A DNA stretch of 64,000 bases from Hippophae tibetana (GCA_037013495.1 CM072807.1:15627001-15691000); one strand, 5' to 3'; shown: positions 12,613 through 25,300, counted from the first letter of the stretch. Notes: generated by a model from the sequence alone, not told the origin. Made by a program: numbers and translations.

Positions 12613-14185
12613 TTAGACTCTGGCAATACACTCTGGCGGGGTCACTGGGTACCTTGATTTATCAGTACAATAATCATAGACCATGTGGTTCATACGAACC
12701 CACTTGTAACTTCTATTTTCAATGGAGTTGAGTGCTTGGTAGGTAGATCCTTCCCACCTATTTCTTGGATTTAGAGCACAGTTTCTTGGTCCAGGTACTG
12801 AACAGCCTTCAATGTCAAAGTCTTTGTAATAAGCTAGAAATGGAGCTTTACTCCAATTAATCTTTTCTAGTCCTCCTCTTGTTGCCCAATCATCAGCTTC
12901 CCATAATGTGGAATACACTCCCATGGGTTGCCTTGTTGGATATGGGATTCCCTTTGCTTCATTGTTCTTGTACACTCTTATTGGAACTTCATCCACATAG
13001 AATCTTCAAAATCATGACAATATATTAATGAGATAGAAAAGACACTTTTTTACTCACACCACTTATATCATGACACGTGGTCGAATTATCTAGACAAATT
13101 AACTATTTCTCTATTTTTGCAAAATAATTATGTCACTCTATGAATAGTATAAGTGCAAAAGTGTGTGTTATTAGCATCTCTCTAAATATAAATAACCCAT
13201 TACAGAAATTAAGGACACATAATCTCATACTATATCATGAAATTAATGGAATTCTAAGCTTATAATTTGAGTTTGGTATTCTACTTACACAATATGGTGA
13301 TGATTCCACAGAATTGAGTAAGTGTGGAAATCTGCTGCAGGATCAAACCAGAGATTGACTCTTTGTTCTCTGTCACCTTTTCCATGAGCATAGATATTGG
13401 TTTGGACAGTATAAGGCTGCCCTGTTCTGTTGCCTAAGAATTCAAAATCAAGCTCGTCTCTTACACTATTTGTGTCCGAGTTCATCTGCCATAAAAAGGG
13501 ACCCAATGCAAATAATTTAGAAACCAGACATGAACTAGACTTTTAGCCTATGAACACTGTTAATGGTCACAAAATTTCATTTCAAAGTGGCAGAAACAAC
13601 TAACGTCATAAAGGCCCACATAAGTTATATTTTGTGATGAAATGTTTTCCTCAGTTTAACCGTCCAATTTATAAACAAGGTTTCTGATGAATAATGGTCA
13701 AGTTATAATTTTACATAGAAAGCTGTCACAGTTCCTGCAGAGTCTCCTGGAATGAGTTTGATCTTCATGCTGACACGTCCAAAAAGGTATTGCTTTTTTG
13801 AAGCAAACCCACAACCTGAAATCATATAAAATCACAAACCAAGTAATATTACTCAACATTTTCCTTTCATAAACTTGCCCAGAATAATATTATACTTATT
13901 TTTATAAATTAAAAAAAATAAAGAATTTGACCCAACTAAAAAAATGAAATATAAAAAAATTAAACCAGAATTTTGGTCAAGCACAAGTTGGATGGCCCTC
14001 CCTCTTTCAATTTGCCTAATATGGGAGTCAGACCATGTAATTCTAAAGTCTTCAAGAAAAGTGGCCGGTCGTCCCCAAACAAAGTGAGTAGAAAAAGCCA
14101 AAAAACATAACAAGATAAGAGAAGGTATGAAATTTTGTGAAAAGAGGTTGTGTATAGAAATAGCCATAGTTGTGTATGTTACCAA
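12613..14185 (-). CDS. XTH: Xyloglucan endotransglucosylase/hydrolase (XTH6/7/8 type)
   Basis: A secreted GH16 enzyme that cuts and rejoins xyloglucan chains in the cell wall. Four exons on the - strand: 14185-13966, 13815-13715, 13485-13289 and 13003-12613, totalling 909 nt (302 aa plus stop), a normal XTH length and exon plan. Residues about 8-38 form a signal peptide with a hydrophobic core ([10 protein letters not shown]). Residues 117-125 are the catalytic motif DELDFEFLG (nucleophile Glu118, acid/base Glu122), followed at once by an NRT N-glycosylation site. The C-terminal XET domain has the [12 protein letters not shown] and [17 protein letters not shown] segments with paired cysteines. 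The text around [13 protein letters not shown] and [12 protein letters not shown] matches the XTH6/7/8 group better than XTH9, from memory. A second in-frame Met at 14167 is an equally good start. Splice phases agree at every junction and no breaks were seen. Confidence 0.95.
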
Positions 14186-14208
14186 GAGTGGTAAACAAAG
14201 AAAGAGGA

Positions 14209-14268
14209 CTATATATTATATAAACGTGATGTACATAAAGAAAGCTTGAGATGGTATGATATATATAG
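14209..14268 (-). promoter_or_regulatory. Candidate TATA boxes of XTH
   Basis: Two reverse-strand TATA-like stretches lie upstream of the XTH start: TTATATAATATATAG at 14209-14223 and CTATATATATC at 14258-14268. The nearer would place transcription start at about 14190, which would favour the second Met (14167); the farther gives a leader of about 45-60 nt. No experimental support. Confidence 0.4.
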
Positions 14269-14819
14269 ACATTAGATATAGTTGAGAGGGTACTGAAGAC
14301 TAAAACAAGACTGTTGCATGTATTTTTAATACAAAATCATGTTTATCTTAAATTTGAGATTTATTACAAATATAACATACTATTATCGATAATTAAAATC
14401 TGACATTATAGATAATATCAAAAGAAAAATTATATCAAACTAGAGATTGTAATTGAAATTATGATATATAATAATGATGGTTTATAATGGGATTATGGAT
14501 AATTAGACATCTTCAAATGCCAATATTACTACTGAGCTTTCAGTCCAGCTAATGTATAGCCGTCGTTAATTAGGTCCTACGTACCCAATTGTTTCTCTTT
14601 GCTTTTGCACCTCTTCTTTCTTTTTAACTTTATAGTTTTTCCTATAAAGTCTAGAAAGTTACAGCTTTAACTTTTAAATGCAAGATTAACTAAAAAACAA
14701 AAAACCTTTTTTTTTGGTATTGGGAAAAAAAACCTCGGAAGTTCATAATATGATGATCTTTTATAGACGGCATACTCAAATTTGTGAACACATTAAAAGT
14801 TTTATTGCATTATAAACTA

Positions 14820-14853
<34 letters not shown>

Positions 14854-14871
14854 TTCTAAATTATAATGAAT
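14269..14871. other. Intergenic, XTH upstream region
   Basis: AT-rich sequence with no gene. It ends in a perfect (AT)14 microsatellite at 14823-14850 flanked by TGCAT on both sides, making a long palindrome right beside the copia insertion. Confidence 0.5.
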
Positions 14872-15301
14872 TGTTGGAAAATTACACAAATTCCCGATAA
14901 ATCAGATTTATGAGAAAGTAAGAATAGAAAAATAACACACAAATTTGATAACGGAGTTCGGCCAATCTTGTTTACGTCTCCGAACCTGTTGTAGATGTTT
15001 TTACTGAAAGAGGAGAAATTACACAAGGTGGTTACAACACTTACAACTCACAACCCAATTACACCCAAGAAAATTACTCTTAATTTTCTCTCACAAAAGT
15101 TTTTCTCTCTATTGAAATGAACACTTTGGATGATTAATTCATTACAATTACACATCTATTTATAGGAAAATTCATTCCTTGCATTACTCCTTAAATTAAT
15201 GGTTCCTTGAATTGCTCCTTGAATTAACATTAATGTTTTACTCCTTGTTTTGCTCCATGTTTTGCTCCTTAAATTAAGGAGCTTTATAACAATCTTCAAC
15301 A
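14872..15301 (-). repeat. 3' LTR of copia element 1
   Basis: Bounded on the + strand by TGTTGG and CAACA. Matches 19478-19929 along its length. It contains a reverse-strand CTATAAATAG TATA box near 15160. A purine-rich segment (AAGTGGGATAT on the - strand) lies just inside, as a polypurine tract should. Confidence 0.92.
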
Positions 15302-15434
15302 ATATCCCACTTAAAAATTGATTTCAATCTGTCTTCACACCTCGATCAATGCACCAGTTTTTCTAGTTTTTGTTACTGTAGCAGACCAATTGAAGTTTAG
15401 CACAACTTCAGTTTGTCAATAGTCACCACCTTTG

Positions 15435-15893
15435 TTAAATATCTACTGGATTTTTGCTTCCTTGAATCTTCTCCAGTATTAACACATCATCTTCCAATAG
15501 AGATATGATGAAGTGATAACGAAGTCCAATATGCTTGGTTCTAGAATGAAATGTTGAATTCTTCGCCAAGTGTATTGTACTTTGACTATCACTATGTAGA
15601 ACATTCTTCTCCTGTTTGAATCCCAGCTCAGTTAACAAACCTTGAAGCCATATCATCTCTTTACTAGCTTCAGTTACTGCTACATACTCAGTCTCTGTAG
15701 TGGATAGAGTGACAATTTTTTGTATTTGAAACATCCAACTAACAGTGGTAGTTCCAATAGTAAATATATAATCGGTGGTGCTTCTTCGGTGATCAACTTC
15801 ACCTCCAAAGTCTACGTCTACGTACCCTTGTACTTTTAACTCTCCTTTACTAAAGTACAAAAACTTTTCTGTGGTGCCTCGTAGATACCTCAA
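15435..15893 (-). pseudogene. Copia element 1 RNase H domain
   Basis: The text reads like the copia RNase H/pol end: a YVDVDFGGEVDHRRSTT start, VTLSTTETEYVA, LHSDSQSTIHLAKN and TKHIGLRYHF, all hallmark segments of Tnt1-like elements. Part of the fossil element, not a host gene. Confidence 0.9.
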
Positions 15894-15911
15894 AATCCAC
15901 TTGACTGCTTT

Positions 15912-16994
15912 CTAATGAGTTTTCCCTAGATTTGACATAAATCTGCTAACAATTCCCACTGCATAGCCAATGTCTGGTCTCGTACATACCATTGCGTACA
16001 TCAAACTTCCAATGGCTGAGGCATAAGGAACCTTAGCCATGAATTCTCTCTCTTCCTCTGTCTGAGGGGACTGATCCTTGGATAGGCGAAAATGACTGGC
16101 CAAGGGTGTGCTAACTGGCTTGGCATCGCCCATGTTGAATCTATGCAAAACACGATTGATGTACTCTGCCTGAGATAACTGCAAGGATCCTTTCTTCTTA
16201 TTTCTTATGATTTGCATTCCAAGAATCTTTTTTGCTGAACCCAAGTCTTTCATGTCAAACTCCTTTGAAAATTGTTGCTTCAACCTTTTAATATCATCCA
16301 TATCTGAACTTGCTACTAACATATCATCAAAATAAAGTAGTAAAATGATATAACTGGACCTATATCTCTTGAAGTAGCAACAATGGTCAGCATTGCACTT
16401 TTGGAAACCTTCCTTGTGCATGAAGCTATCAAACTTTCTGTACCATTGTCTCGGGGCTTGTTTCAGGCCATACAAACTCTTCTTAAGTCTGCACACCATG
16501 TTCTTCTTCCCTCTTTCTGAGAAACCTTCTGGCTGGTACATGTATATCTCTTCATCTAAATCTCCATGAAGGAATGCAGTATTCACATCCAACTGTTCAA
16601 GATGAAGATCTTCAATGGCTATAATACTCAATACTGATATGATAGTATTGAACTTCATAACAGGAGCGAAAATTTCAGTGTAGTCAACTCCTTCCTTCTG
16701 TTGAAACCCTTTGAAAACTAGGCGGGTTTTGTATCTCTTGGAACCATCATGCTCCTCTTTCACCCGATACACCCATTTGTTTTGAAGTGTCTTCTTTCCC
16801 ATAGGTAACTCAGCTAGTTCCCATGTCTGGTTGGAGATGAGAGATTTCATTTCTTCTTTCATAGCAAGCTCCCACTTGTTGGAATCTCGAGTCTGACAAG
16901 CTTCATCATAGCATTCAGGCTCCCCTCTATCAGTCATCAACATATAGTTCATGTATCTCCTGTTAGGCACATGAGGTCGAGAAGACCTTCTCAA
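15912..16994 (-). pseudogene. Copia element 1 reverse transcriptase
   Basis: A 360-aa stretch with the full RT core: NKWVYRVKEEHDG, LDVNTAFLHGDLDEEIYM, KSLYGLKQAPRQWY, the catalytic YFDDM box, and AIGSLMYAMVCTRPDIGYAV. Belongs to the copia fossil. Confidence 0.93.
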
Positions 16995-17144
16995 TATAAG
17001 AGCTGGAGTAAAAGGTTCTGGTGTGTCGGAATGTTGTGTACTGCTCTGTCTAACAAGTTCCTCTGGCTAAGGACTTGTTACAATTGGTTCTATTGCGGAA
17101 CTATCTGGGACATAATCTACATCTACAAATACTGACTCATTCTG

Positions 17145-18020
17145 CTATGAGTCATTGGCGTCTATTTTATGCATGTCCTTATACATCACCCTTTTGTTGA
17201 AAATCACATCTCTGCTACGGATAACTTTCTTCTTTTCGTCATCCCAATTGTGGTAGCCAAACTCATCCTTACCATAGTCGATGAGTGTGCATTTCTTGGA
17301 TTTGGGATCAAGCTTATTCCTACCTTGATCACTGATATGCACAAATGCTACACAGCCGAAAACTTTTAGATGTGATAGTTTCACCTCTTTTCCGCTTCAT
17401 ACCTCATCTGGTATTCTATGCTCCAATGGAACAGATTGGCCTCGGTTGATCAAGTAAGCTGTCGTGTTGACTGCTTCTGCCCAGAACTACTTCGATAGAC
17501 CTGACTTTATACAAATGCTTCTGGCTCTTTCTGTCAACGTTCGGTTCATACGCTCAGCTACACCATTGTGTTGAGGCATGGCAGACACAGTTCTTTCCAT
17601 TCTAATCCCGTGCTCATAGCAGAAATTTTTGAATTTGATGTCTTCATATTCACCACCATTATCGGTTCTGAGTTTTTTGATCTTTAAACCCGTCTCATTT
17701 TCCACTATAGCTTTCCATCTTTTGAAAGCCTCAAATACTTTAGACTTATGATTTAGAAAGTAAACCCATACCTTCCGAGAGTGATCATCGATGAAAGTCA
17801 CGAAGTAGTGTTTCCCACCAATAGATGAGACAGTCGTTGGTCCCCAAACATCAGAGTGAATAAGCTCTAGCCTTTCCTTCTTTGGGGTTCTGCCACTTGT
17901 TTGAAAGCTAACTCTCTTTTTCTTTCCAAGTATCCAATCTTCGCACATGTCCGTCTTTACAGACTGTAGATCTGGAAGTTTTCCTTTTGAGTGCATAATC
18001 TTCATCCCCTTCTCACTCAT
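17145..18020 (-). pseudogene. Copia element 1 integrase
   Basis: Two open stretches (17145-17384 and 17487-18020) carry the integrase core (LIHSDVWGP, TFIDDHSRKVWVY, LRTDNGGEY, PQHNGVAERMNRT, the DDE triad context) and its C-terminal HLKVFGC and VIRSRDVIF segments. The upstream part includes the zinc-finger-side sequence. Confidence 0.9.
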
Positions 18021-18038
18021 GTGGCCTAGTCTTTGGTG

Positions 18039-19311
18039 TCATAGATTTGGTGTTTCATTTCCTACTGTAATTGTGATTGAAAAATGTGCCTCTGCTGTCA
18101 TGTAAAGAGTGCCACTTTTCTTGCCTCGAGCAACTATCATTGCACCTTTTGAAATCTTCCAATCATCACCATGGAAGATCGTAGTGTAGCCTTCACTGGC
18201 CAACTGCCCCACTGAGATTAAGTTCCTTCTGAGGTCAGGAATATGCCTGATATCCTTCAGCTCCCAAACAGACCCATTCAACTTAATCTTCACTACACCT
18301 TTGCCAATAATAGCACATGGTTGATCATCACCAAGATATACCTTTCCAAGGTTTCCGGGGACATATTTCTTGAAAGAATTCTTTCTATGAAGTAGCATGG
18401 AACGATGCTCCAGAGTCTAACACCCAAGATTCTTCCTTGCTCTCCAAAGAGCATATCAATGCATCATCCCCTTCTGAGGTGGAAGTAACATTTTCCTCTG
18501 CCTTCACTTGTTTGTCCATCGGTGCACTCTTGCACTGATTTTTATAGTGCTTGGTTCTTCCACAATTCCAACACTCGATAGTCTTCGAGCTATGGGAATT
18601 ATTAGGATTCCTGGATTCGGACCTCCTGTCCTTTGATCTACCTTGGTAGTCTGTTCTGCCACGTCTATTCCCTTTGGTTGAATTTCTTCATCTTGACTAT
18701 GTATGCAAAACTGAAGAAGTTGACAATTCACCTGACTCTCTACGTCAGATCTCTTCATTGAGAACCAAATCACGAACATTGTCAAATTTCAACTTATTGC
18801 TTCCTGACGAGCTACTCACATTCATGGCAGTAGCATTCCAACTTTATGGTAGAGAAGACAAAAGTATCAATGCTCGTACTTCTTCATCGAATTCAATTTC
18901 CACTGAACTCAACTGGGTTGTGACTGTGTTGAGTTCATTGAGATGTTGAGCTATCGATGCGCCTTCCGTCATCCACAAATTGAACAAACGCCTCATTAAG
19001 TGCACTTTGTTTGAGGTTGATGACTTCTCATACATATTGGAGAGAGCTGCCATAAGACCCGCCGTGGTTTTTTCCTTTGCTATGTTGAAAGCAACATTTA
19101 GGGATAACGTCAATCGAATAACTCCGAAGGCTTGTCTGTCTAGAAGATTCCAATCTTCTTCCTTCATAGCCTCTGGCTTCTTCCATGAGAGAGGTTGATA
19201 CAGATTTCTTTGATACAGATAATCCTCTATCTGCATTTTCCAAAATCTGAAATTTGTGCCATCGAATTTCTTAAGTTTCACCTTTCCTTCATCTGCGGCC
19301 ATTGCTCCCAC
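18039..19311 (-). pseudogene. Copia element 1 gag and protease
   Basis: Gag opens near 19311 with LKKFDGTNFRFWKMQIEDY, the UBN2-type capsid domain, and extends to a zinc-knuckle-like Cys/His region near 18520-18570. Protease-side text around 18400-18440 carries the DSGA active-site motif. The 18039-18398 stretch (KDIRHIPDLRRNLISVGQL) is the protease-integrase junction typical of Tnt1. Confidence 0.88.
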
Positions 19312-19477
19312 TCAAATCTGATTTCCTTCCGATCGTTTTTGACTATTTCTGCAAACCACCGTGTATTAGAACACCTCCGTCGACAAACCAATATCGCCAA
19401 CAAAATTTTACTATTCATGTAAATAGTAACCTTGCAGAAAATTGACAAGAATCACCACCAATAGCTCTGATACCAGT

Positions 19478-19929
19478 TGTTGGGAAATTACATAAATTTT
19501 CGATAAGTCAGACTTATGAGAAAGCAAGAATAAAAAAATAACACACAAATTTGATAACGGAGTTCTGCCAATCTTGCTTACGTCTCCGGACCTACTGTAG
19601 ATCTTTTTACTGAAAAAAGAGAAATTACACAAGGTGTTTACAATACTCACAACTCACAACCCAATTACACCCAAGAAAATTACTTTCAATTTTCACTCAC
19701 AAAAGCTTTTCTCTCCATTGGAATGAACACTTTGGATGATTAATTCATTACAATTACACATCTATTTATAGGAAAATTCATTCCTTAAATTACTCCTTAA
19801 ATTAATGGTTCATTGAATTGCTCCTTAAATTAAGTTTCATGTTTTGCTCCATGTTTTACTCCTTGTTTTACTCCTTTTTTATTTCATGTTTTGCTCTTAA
19901 ATTAAGGAGTTTTATAACAATCTCCAACA
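19478..19929 (-). repeat. 5' LTR of copia element 1
   Basis: 452 bp, starting TGTTGGGAAATTAC and ending CTCCAACA on the + strand; homologous to 14872-15301. The met-tRNA primer-binding site abuts it at 19464-19475. Confidence 0.93.
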
Positions 19930-20865
19930 TAAACGTGCGAAACGTGCATATGCTTTATATTTTTGTGGTTTACTTTTTTAACATGTATTTAATTTCTTTT
20001 TATTATGCAATGAAATATAACAATTATCTTGAATATATAAGTGATTGATAGAATAGCATATAACACTTATAGAAAGCTATATATGACACCGAAAATTTTC
20101 TTTATTATGATCAATTATTGACGCATTTTGCATTAAATATAGTTTGACTTTAAAAAAGAGAAAGAAAAAAAGCATTTAGCTAATATTTATATTGTACTCT
20201 AATACAGTCTATCATACTTTTTGACTTTTGACGCTTAAAATTTTCATCCTTATCTCCCTTAGATAATATGTCTGGGCAAAGGAAAAAACCAACGTGATGA
20301 CTGAAGCATCCATTTATATATACTGACACCATTTATGAGCACATAATTATACATGTACCTTTTATTTGAAATATCACAGCTATTTGACTTAAAAGGGAGT
20401 GTAAATTTTATAACCTTACTGATCATGCCAGCGATGATCCCCCCATAATATATCTGTATGATCAGTAGAACTTATAATTAAGCATGTTAATTGGAATCTC
20501 ATAAACTAGGATGAGGATGCTATTAATTCACTTAATTGCACCTAACTTCATTCAAGATTTTTAAAAAAAATATTAGTTAGATGTATGCACAAATATTAAA
20601 ATTTATGTCCTTTTAATACCGACGAAGAGCATATATTATACCCCATTTTAAATTACTTTTAAGTATAATTTAGAGCAAGACAAGGGCCACAAATATATGC
20701 ATTTTCCCCTCAGTAAGAAAATCGGATATTCCTATATATAGTTACGTAGAATCCCTCACTTTCAAATGTTAGCAAAGATTCACATTATCTGTGTACAGCT
20801 TAGTGAAGTTGATTGTTATAGAATACGGGGGAATTATATATATGAGTCACATTAATTTAGGTGAT
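19930..20865. other. AT-rich intergenic sequence
   Basis: No gene, RNA or repeat structure recognised. Confidence 0.5.
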
Positions 20866-21754
20866 GTTTTGTTTGTAAGAATTGGATTAAAAATTAAATT
20901 ATTTTTAAATATTTTTACATTTGTTTGTATTATAAATTATGAATGAAAAGGAAACAATTCTTAAAAAAAGGTGGAACTATTATTACACAATATCCTCAAT
21001 AGAATTATTATTCCATTCCCTTGCTTATTGTATAAAAAAAATTTATTTTAATTTTACTTTCAAATTTTAAACCCTAAACCTCTGAAACTCAAATCTTAAA
21101 AACTTAAATTCTAAATTCTAAACCTAAATATTAAAATTTTAAATTTTCAACTCAAAACCCAAATTCCAAAATTCAAAAACACTAAAATCTAACCCTAAAT
21201 TAATCCAAAATCTTAAAACTTTAAGAACATAAATCCTAAAACCCTACCTTCTAAACCATAAACCTTAAATCTAAGTGTCCTAAACCTTAAATTATTTTTT
21301 AAAATTTTGATGATGTAATATTCAGTATTAATATAGTGGATCAATAATAGGACTCTGTTATCACATATTAATACTTAAATGTTATTTTGCAAATAATACG
21401 GAAGAGAAAAATAATCAAAAATATTTTTTCTTGTTTTTAAATTTTTTAAGATTAAATAATATTTTTAAGTAATAATTATTTAGAAAAATAATATTTTTTA
21501 ATAATATATTCTATTTAATTGAAAAAATAAAAATTAAATGACATTATTTAAACTTTATTGAATAGAAGGGTATTAAGGTAATATACAATGTTTTTTATTT
21601 CAATTAAATTGTAAACCAAATACTATAATATGAATTCTTTTTTTTTATTCTAATAATCAAATCAAATATTACAATAATATTATTATTTTCTTTATATTCA
21701 ATTCTACTACCATTACATTAATTCCAATTACTTTTTTTATTTTAGAAATCAAAC
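20866..21754. mobile_element. Non-autonomous TIR element with telomere-like core (copy 2)
   Basis: The same family as 3626-4536. It starts GTTTTGTTTGTAAGAATTGG and its reverse-complemented right end reads GTTTGATTTC. A weaker CCCTAAA-like core (about 21068-21290) is followed by an AT-rich segment that aligns closely with copy 1 (shared AAGTAATAATTATTTAGAAA, then TTAAATGA-ATTATTTAAACTTTA and AAGGGTATTAA). It is more decayed than copy 1 and encodes nothing. Confidence 0.55.
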
Positions 21755-21939
21755 GTGACCAAATCCAAAGATAATGAGAGATTTTGAAAAAAGATGCGGG
21801 TAGGCCGTAAAGGATTTATAAAATGCATTTTATGCATCATCCCATATATACAAAAATATAGGTAATTGATCTAGTATAAATTTGTAAATTGAAACTAAGA
21901 AAATTATTATTCATCGTTTCAGTAGGGCTCATTTTCAAC

Positions 21940-22490
21940 ACGTTGTCTTTCTAATTTTTATATATTTTGCTCCTCGGTCTTTTTATTATTTGTTATTATG
22001 ATTTAGCCCATTTATTTTTTATCTTTTACACTTTGACCTCGTTCTTTTTTTTCTTATAATTTTGTTTTTTTATTATTTTTGTAACACTTTAATCCTTTAG
22101 TTTTTATACTTTTGAAATTTAATTTTAAATTGGTCTTAAATTTTGGACTAGATTAAATTATAAAAAAAATAAAAATAAGAGTACTAAAGTATGAAAATTA
22201 AAAAAATAATCTAAATCAAAATAAAAAATAAAGAGATCATATTATAGAATATAGAAAAATATTTAAACCATCTGTGTAATTCTGCTTCAAAAGAATAAAA
22301 ACAGTAAAGGGAATAATGTATAAAAATTAAAAAATTAAAAGATTAAATTGTAATGAAAAAAATAAGAAATTCAAAGTGTGAAAATTAAAAAACTAAAGGA
22401 CCAAATCTCAAGAAAAAAATAATAAGGTGATTGAAATGTAAAATAAAAAATATGAGGTATATTTGTGTAATTCACTCTTTTATAACTCAA
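21940..22490. repeat. AT-rich imperfect inverted repeat
   Basis: The left arm is rich in TTTTTATTTTT and CTTTAGTTTTT words; the right arm carries their complements (AAAAATTAAAAAACTAAAGG and similar). The halves would fold back imperfectly. Possibly a degraded MITE; low complexity makes it uncertain. Confidence 0.35.
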
Positions 22491-23084
22491 GTTTTTAAAT
22501 GAGTAGTTTTTGATAATTATAGTAATGTTTTCGGTTTTCATTTTAGTTTGAAATCGGTTTCATTTTCTTAGCCCAATTTTTGAACTTCAAAAAAATTAAA
22601 TTCAAAACTAATATGGAAAAAGAAATTGTACTTTTCAATTTACAGATTTTAAAAAAGATAAATTACGTACAAATACATCATTCCATGTTCTATAAACAAC
22701 AAAGAAAAACACAAATATTAAAAAAAAAATGAAATCCTTTCTTATCATTATTTTAAACTTTTTTAAAAAGAGTTATTTTCAAATACAAAAAAATTCGAGG
22801 AATTGTGTTATAAACTAATAAATTAGAACATATTGTGATTAACAACAATTTGTGCAAGGTTTGCACAACCGATTATTGTTTTAATAATTTATCTTCCGCA
22901 GGAAGAACACCAGATTTGGGAATCTGACTGGGATGATGAGATTACAGTGACACTCACACTCTAACATTAAATATTCTTTTTTATTTAAAAATTAAAAGAA
23001 AAAAATCACTTAAGTTTATTATTATGATTTCACTTTAACTATTTTAAAAAATATATTATAAAGTTATAAAAAATTAGGCAAATA

Positions 23085-23393
23085 ATATATATTTTGTATT
23101 ACAAAAACCAACAAATATTTTTTAAAAAAGTTCAAAAATGAAAGTTAATGTATTAAAAAATTATTTCATATAATTAAAAAAAATCTCTAAAACCAAAAGG
23201 CACCATCATGTAGTCTGCCGACCAATTTTTGCATGAGAAAAATGAATGCTGACAACACAGTCAATAAGACGATGGATAATAAAAGAACAAGTAGCAAATT
23301 CAAAACCAATCAAATGTTGGTGGTAATTTGTGATAATTTTTGATTTTTCGAATATAACAACATTTGTTGGTTTTTGTAATACAAAATATATAT
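23085..23393. repeat. Fold-back element with 32-bp perfect arms
   Basis: Positions 23085-23116 and 23362-23393 are exact reverse complements over 32 bp (core words TTGTATTACAAAAACC and GGTTTTTGTAATACAA). The roughly 245-bp loop is unique sequence including a moderately GC stretch near 23200-23280. This is the layout of a MITE or fold-back element. No coding capacity. Confidence 0.7.
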
Positions 23394-24058
23394 TTAAGTC
23401 AATAATAAAAAAATTAGGATTGAGTTAGTACTCGAAAATATAAAAATAAAAAATTATTATTATTTTTAATATGATAAGTCTGTTAGTTCATGTGACAAAA
23501 ATTTATTATATTTTTTTACTATTTTTTTATAATTTTTTTATCTTTATATATTTTGGTTATTCACTTATTAACAATAATTATACAATATTTAATCAATAAT
23601 AAACATAACTAATTATATGAATATTTTTTAATTTCATTTAAAAATTAGATTTTTTATAATTTCTTTTAAATTCATAAATTATTTTATATAAAATAATTAT
23701 TATGAGTTTATTAATTTGTTTGCGGGTCTATCAAATTGACTTATAATTTTATTTTTTTAATTACTTTTGTACATATATTACGTTATTATTAATCACAACT
23801 CCATAAAGTTTAAGTCCAAAATATTCATTTATTTTAATTTTAGATAATGATTTCTTGAGTTGTTTTGTTATATATTTATTCCTTTGAAACTTTTTATTTT
23901 TTACATTTGTAAAAACTTGTAATAAATTTTTTATTTGTATGTGTTAATGTTGTTAAAATGTATTGAATTTAATTAAAATGTTTTATTATTTTAAATCAAT
24001 ATCATGTTAAATAAGATAAAAAAAAGAACAACTACCTATATAATATTGACACCTACCA

Positions 24059-24060
<2 letters not shown>
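23394..24060. other. AT-rich intergenic sequence
   Basis: No features supported. It borders the (TA)15 tract at the start of the Tat element LTR. Confidence 0.5.
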
Positions 24061-24093
<33 letters not shown>

Positions 24094-24178
24094 CATTGAT
24101 GAGATGAATAAAAGATTTGAGTAATATCTTTTCTCTAACATCTCACTATAACCTCTAACTCACCAGCACTTCTCCAAA
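24061..24178 (+). repeat. 5' LTR end of Tat element
   Basis: Begins at a (TA)15 tract (24061-24090) and ends CTTCTCCAAACA, followed by a primer-site-like segment at 24180-24200. Similar to the right-hand LTR end. The true left limit of the LTR is not resolved. Confidence 0.55.
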
Positions 24179-24899
24179 CAATTGGAGCCCATCATAGGGC
24201 CTTAAATCTTTCTAGTTCATAGTTAACATTTGAGACCTTACATCTTACATCTCTAGAGAAATAGCTCATGTTATAAAGACATTCAATCCACACGTTATAG
24301 CAAGCATACAACCTCATCTTGAATAGATTAACATCCCTACTCGCTCAATTCAAGAGTTCAACCTTAATGATCAGTTACATCACTTGTCGCCAATAATGTC
24401 GCACCACGGTCTGGAATATGGTCATGCACAACCTCTTATCAGTAACAACAGGCGACCTGTAACCCACAATCGAACCAACCAGGATGGTTCTATGAACTAT
24501 CATTTTTATTAGCTATAACTTAGGAAGTACATCTTGCGAAAAAGATGTCATATTAGAAAGTCTCCAAAAATAAGTAGCAAAACTGCAACAAGCATTCATT
24601 GAGTCCCAAGATGATAACAAGAAATTTAGGTCGAGGTTGGTGCATGATGATTATTTAGAAGCTAAAAGTTCATTCCATATCGATACCCCACTGATAATGG
24701 TAAGCCATCCACCAAGATCGAAGCGTGCATCACAAGATACACACCAGTGTCAACCTGGTATAACGGAGGAACATCACATAATGTCCAAACTCTATTTCCA
24801 TTAAAGCTTTCCGCAAGGGCATCAATTGTGACACTGGTCTATTCATCAAATTGATTGAGACCACTTTATGATCTCTAGGAATGATCTACGAAGAGACCT

Positions 24900-25300
24900 A
24901 AAAGTTTTTCAATATGGAGAGAAAGATGAAGGCTACTGAGGGATTGCTAAGTAGAACTATGGATTATCCCATCCTAGTCAAAAAGGAAGAAGATAGGAAG
25001 CCTTATGAGATAGGAAGCCTTATGAGGTTGGGGACTTAGGGAAAGGCGTTCTCTCTTTTCATAGGCCCCTCATTGCATTTCTCGTTGGTTGAGGCTATAC
25101 AACACATAGAGCGTATCAATCATGTAAACTGGCTGTAACCTATGAAAGCTCTACTTAGGGATCCCAATAAGTATTGTGCATTTTACAAAGATACAGGTCA
25201 TTGGACTAGGGATTGCCGAAACCTCAAGTCGAAAATTGAACATCTATTTTTGGAAGGATATCTGAGTGATTTGGTTGATAGGAATAAGGGTCCATAAGGA
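24900..25300 (+). pseudogene. Tat element gag C-terminal part
   Basis: Includes DPNKYCAFYKDTGHWTRDC, a CCHC zinc knuckle in the form characteristic of Tat/Ogre gag, followed by LKSKIEHLFLEGYL. Part of a fossil gag. Confidence 0.75.

Larger units (their letters stand above)
14872..19929 (-). mobile_element. Ty1/copia LTR retrotransposon, Tork/Tnt1-like (element 1)
   Basis: A - strand copia fossil of about 5.06 kb with both LTRs. The primer-binding site, at 19464-19475 read on the - strand, is TGGTATCAGAGC (initiator tRNA-Met), directly inside the 5' LTR. The order gag, protease, integrase, reverse transcriptase, RNase H is that of Ty1/copia. Sequence resembles Tnt1 (integrase GIRMERTVSAMPQHNGVAE; RT LLLYFDDMLVA). 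The coding region is broken in several places. The LTRs differ by roughly a tenth by eye, so the insertion is not recent. No clear target-site duplication was found. Confidence 0.93.

Noticed and set aside
24061-24090. (TA)n tracts as evidence for a segmental duplication between 24 kb and 31.6 kb
   Set aside because: The shared sequence after the tracts is better explained as the two LTR ends of one Tat element.
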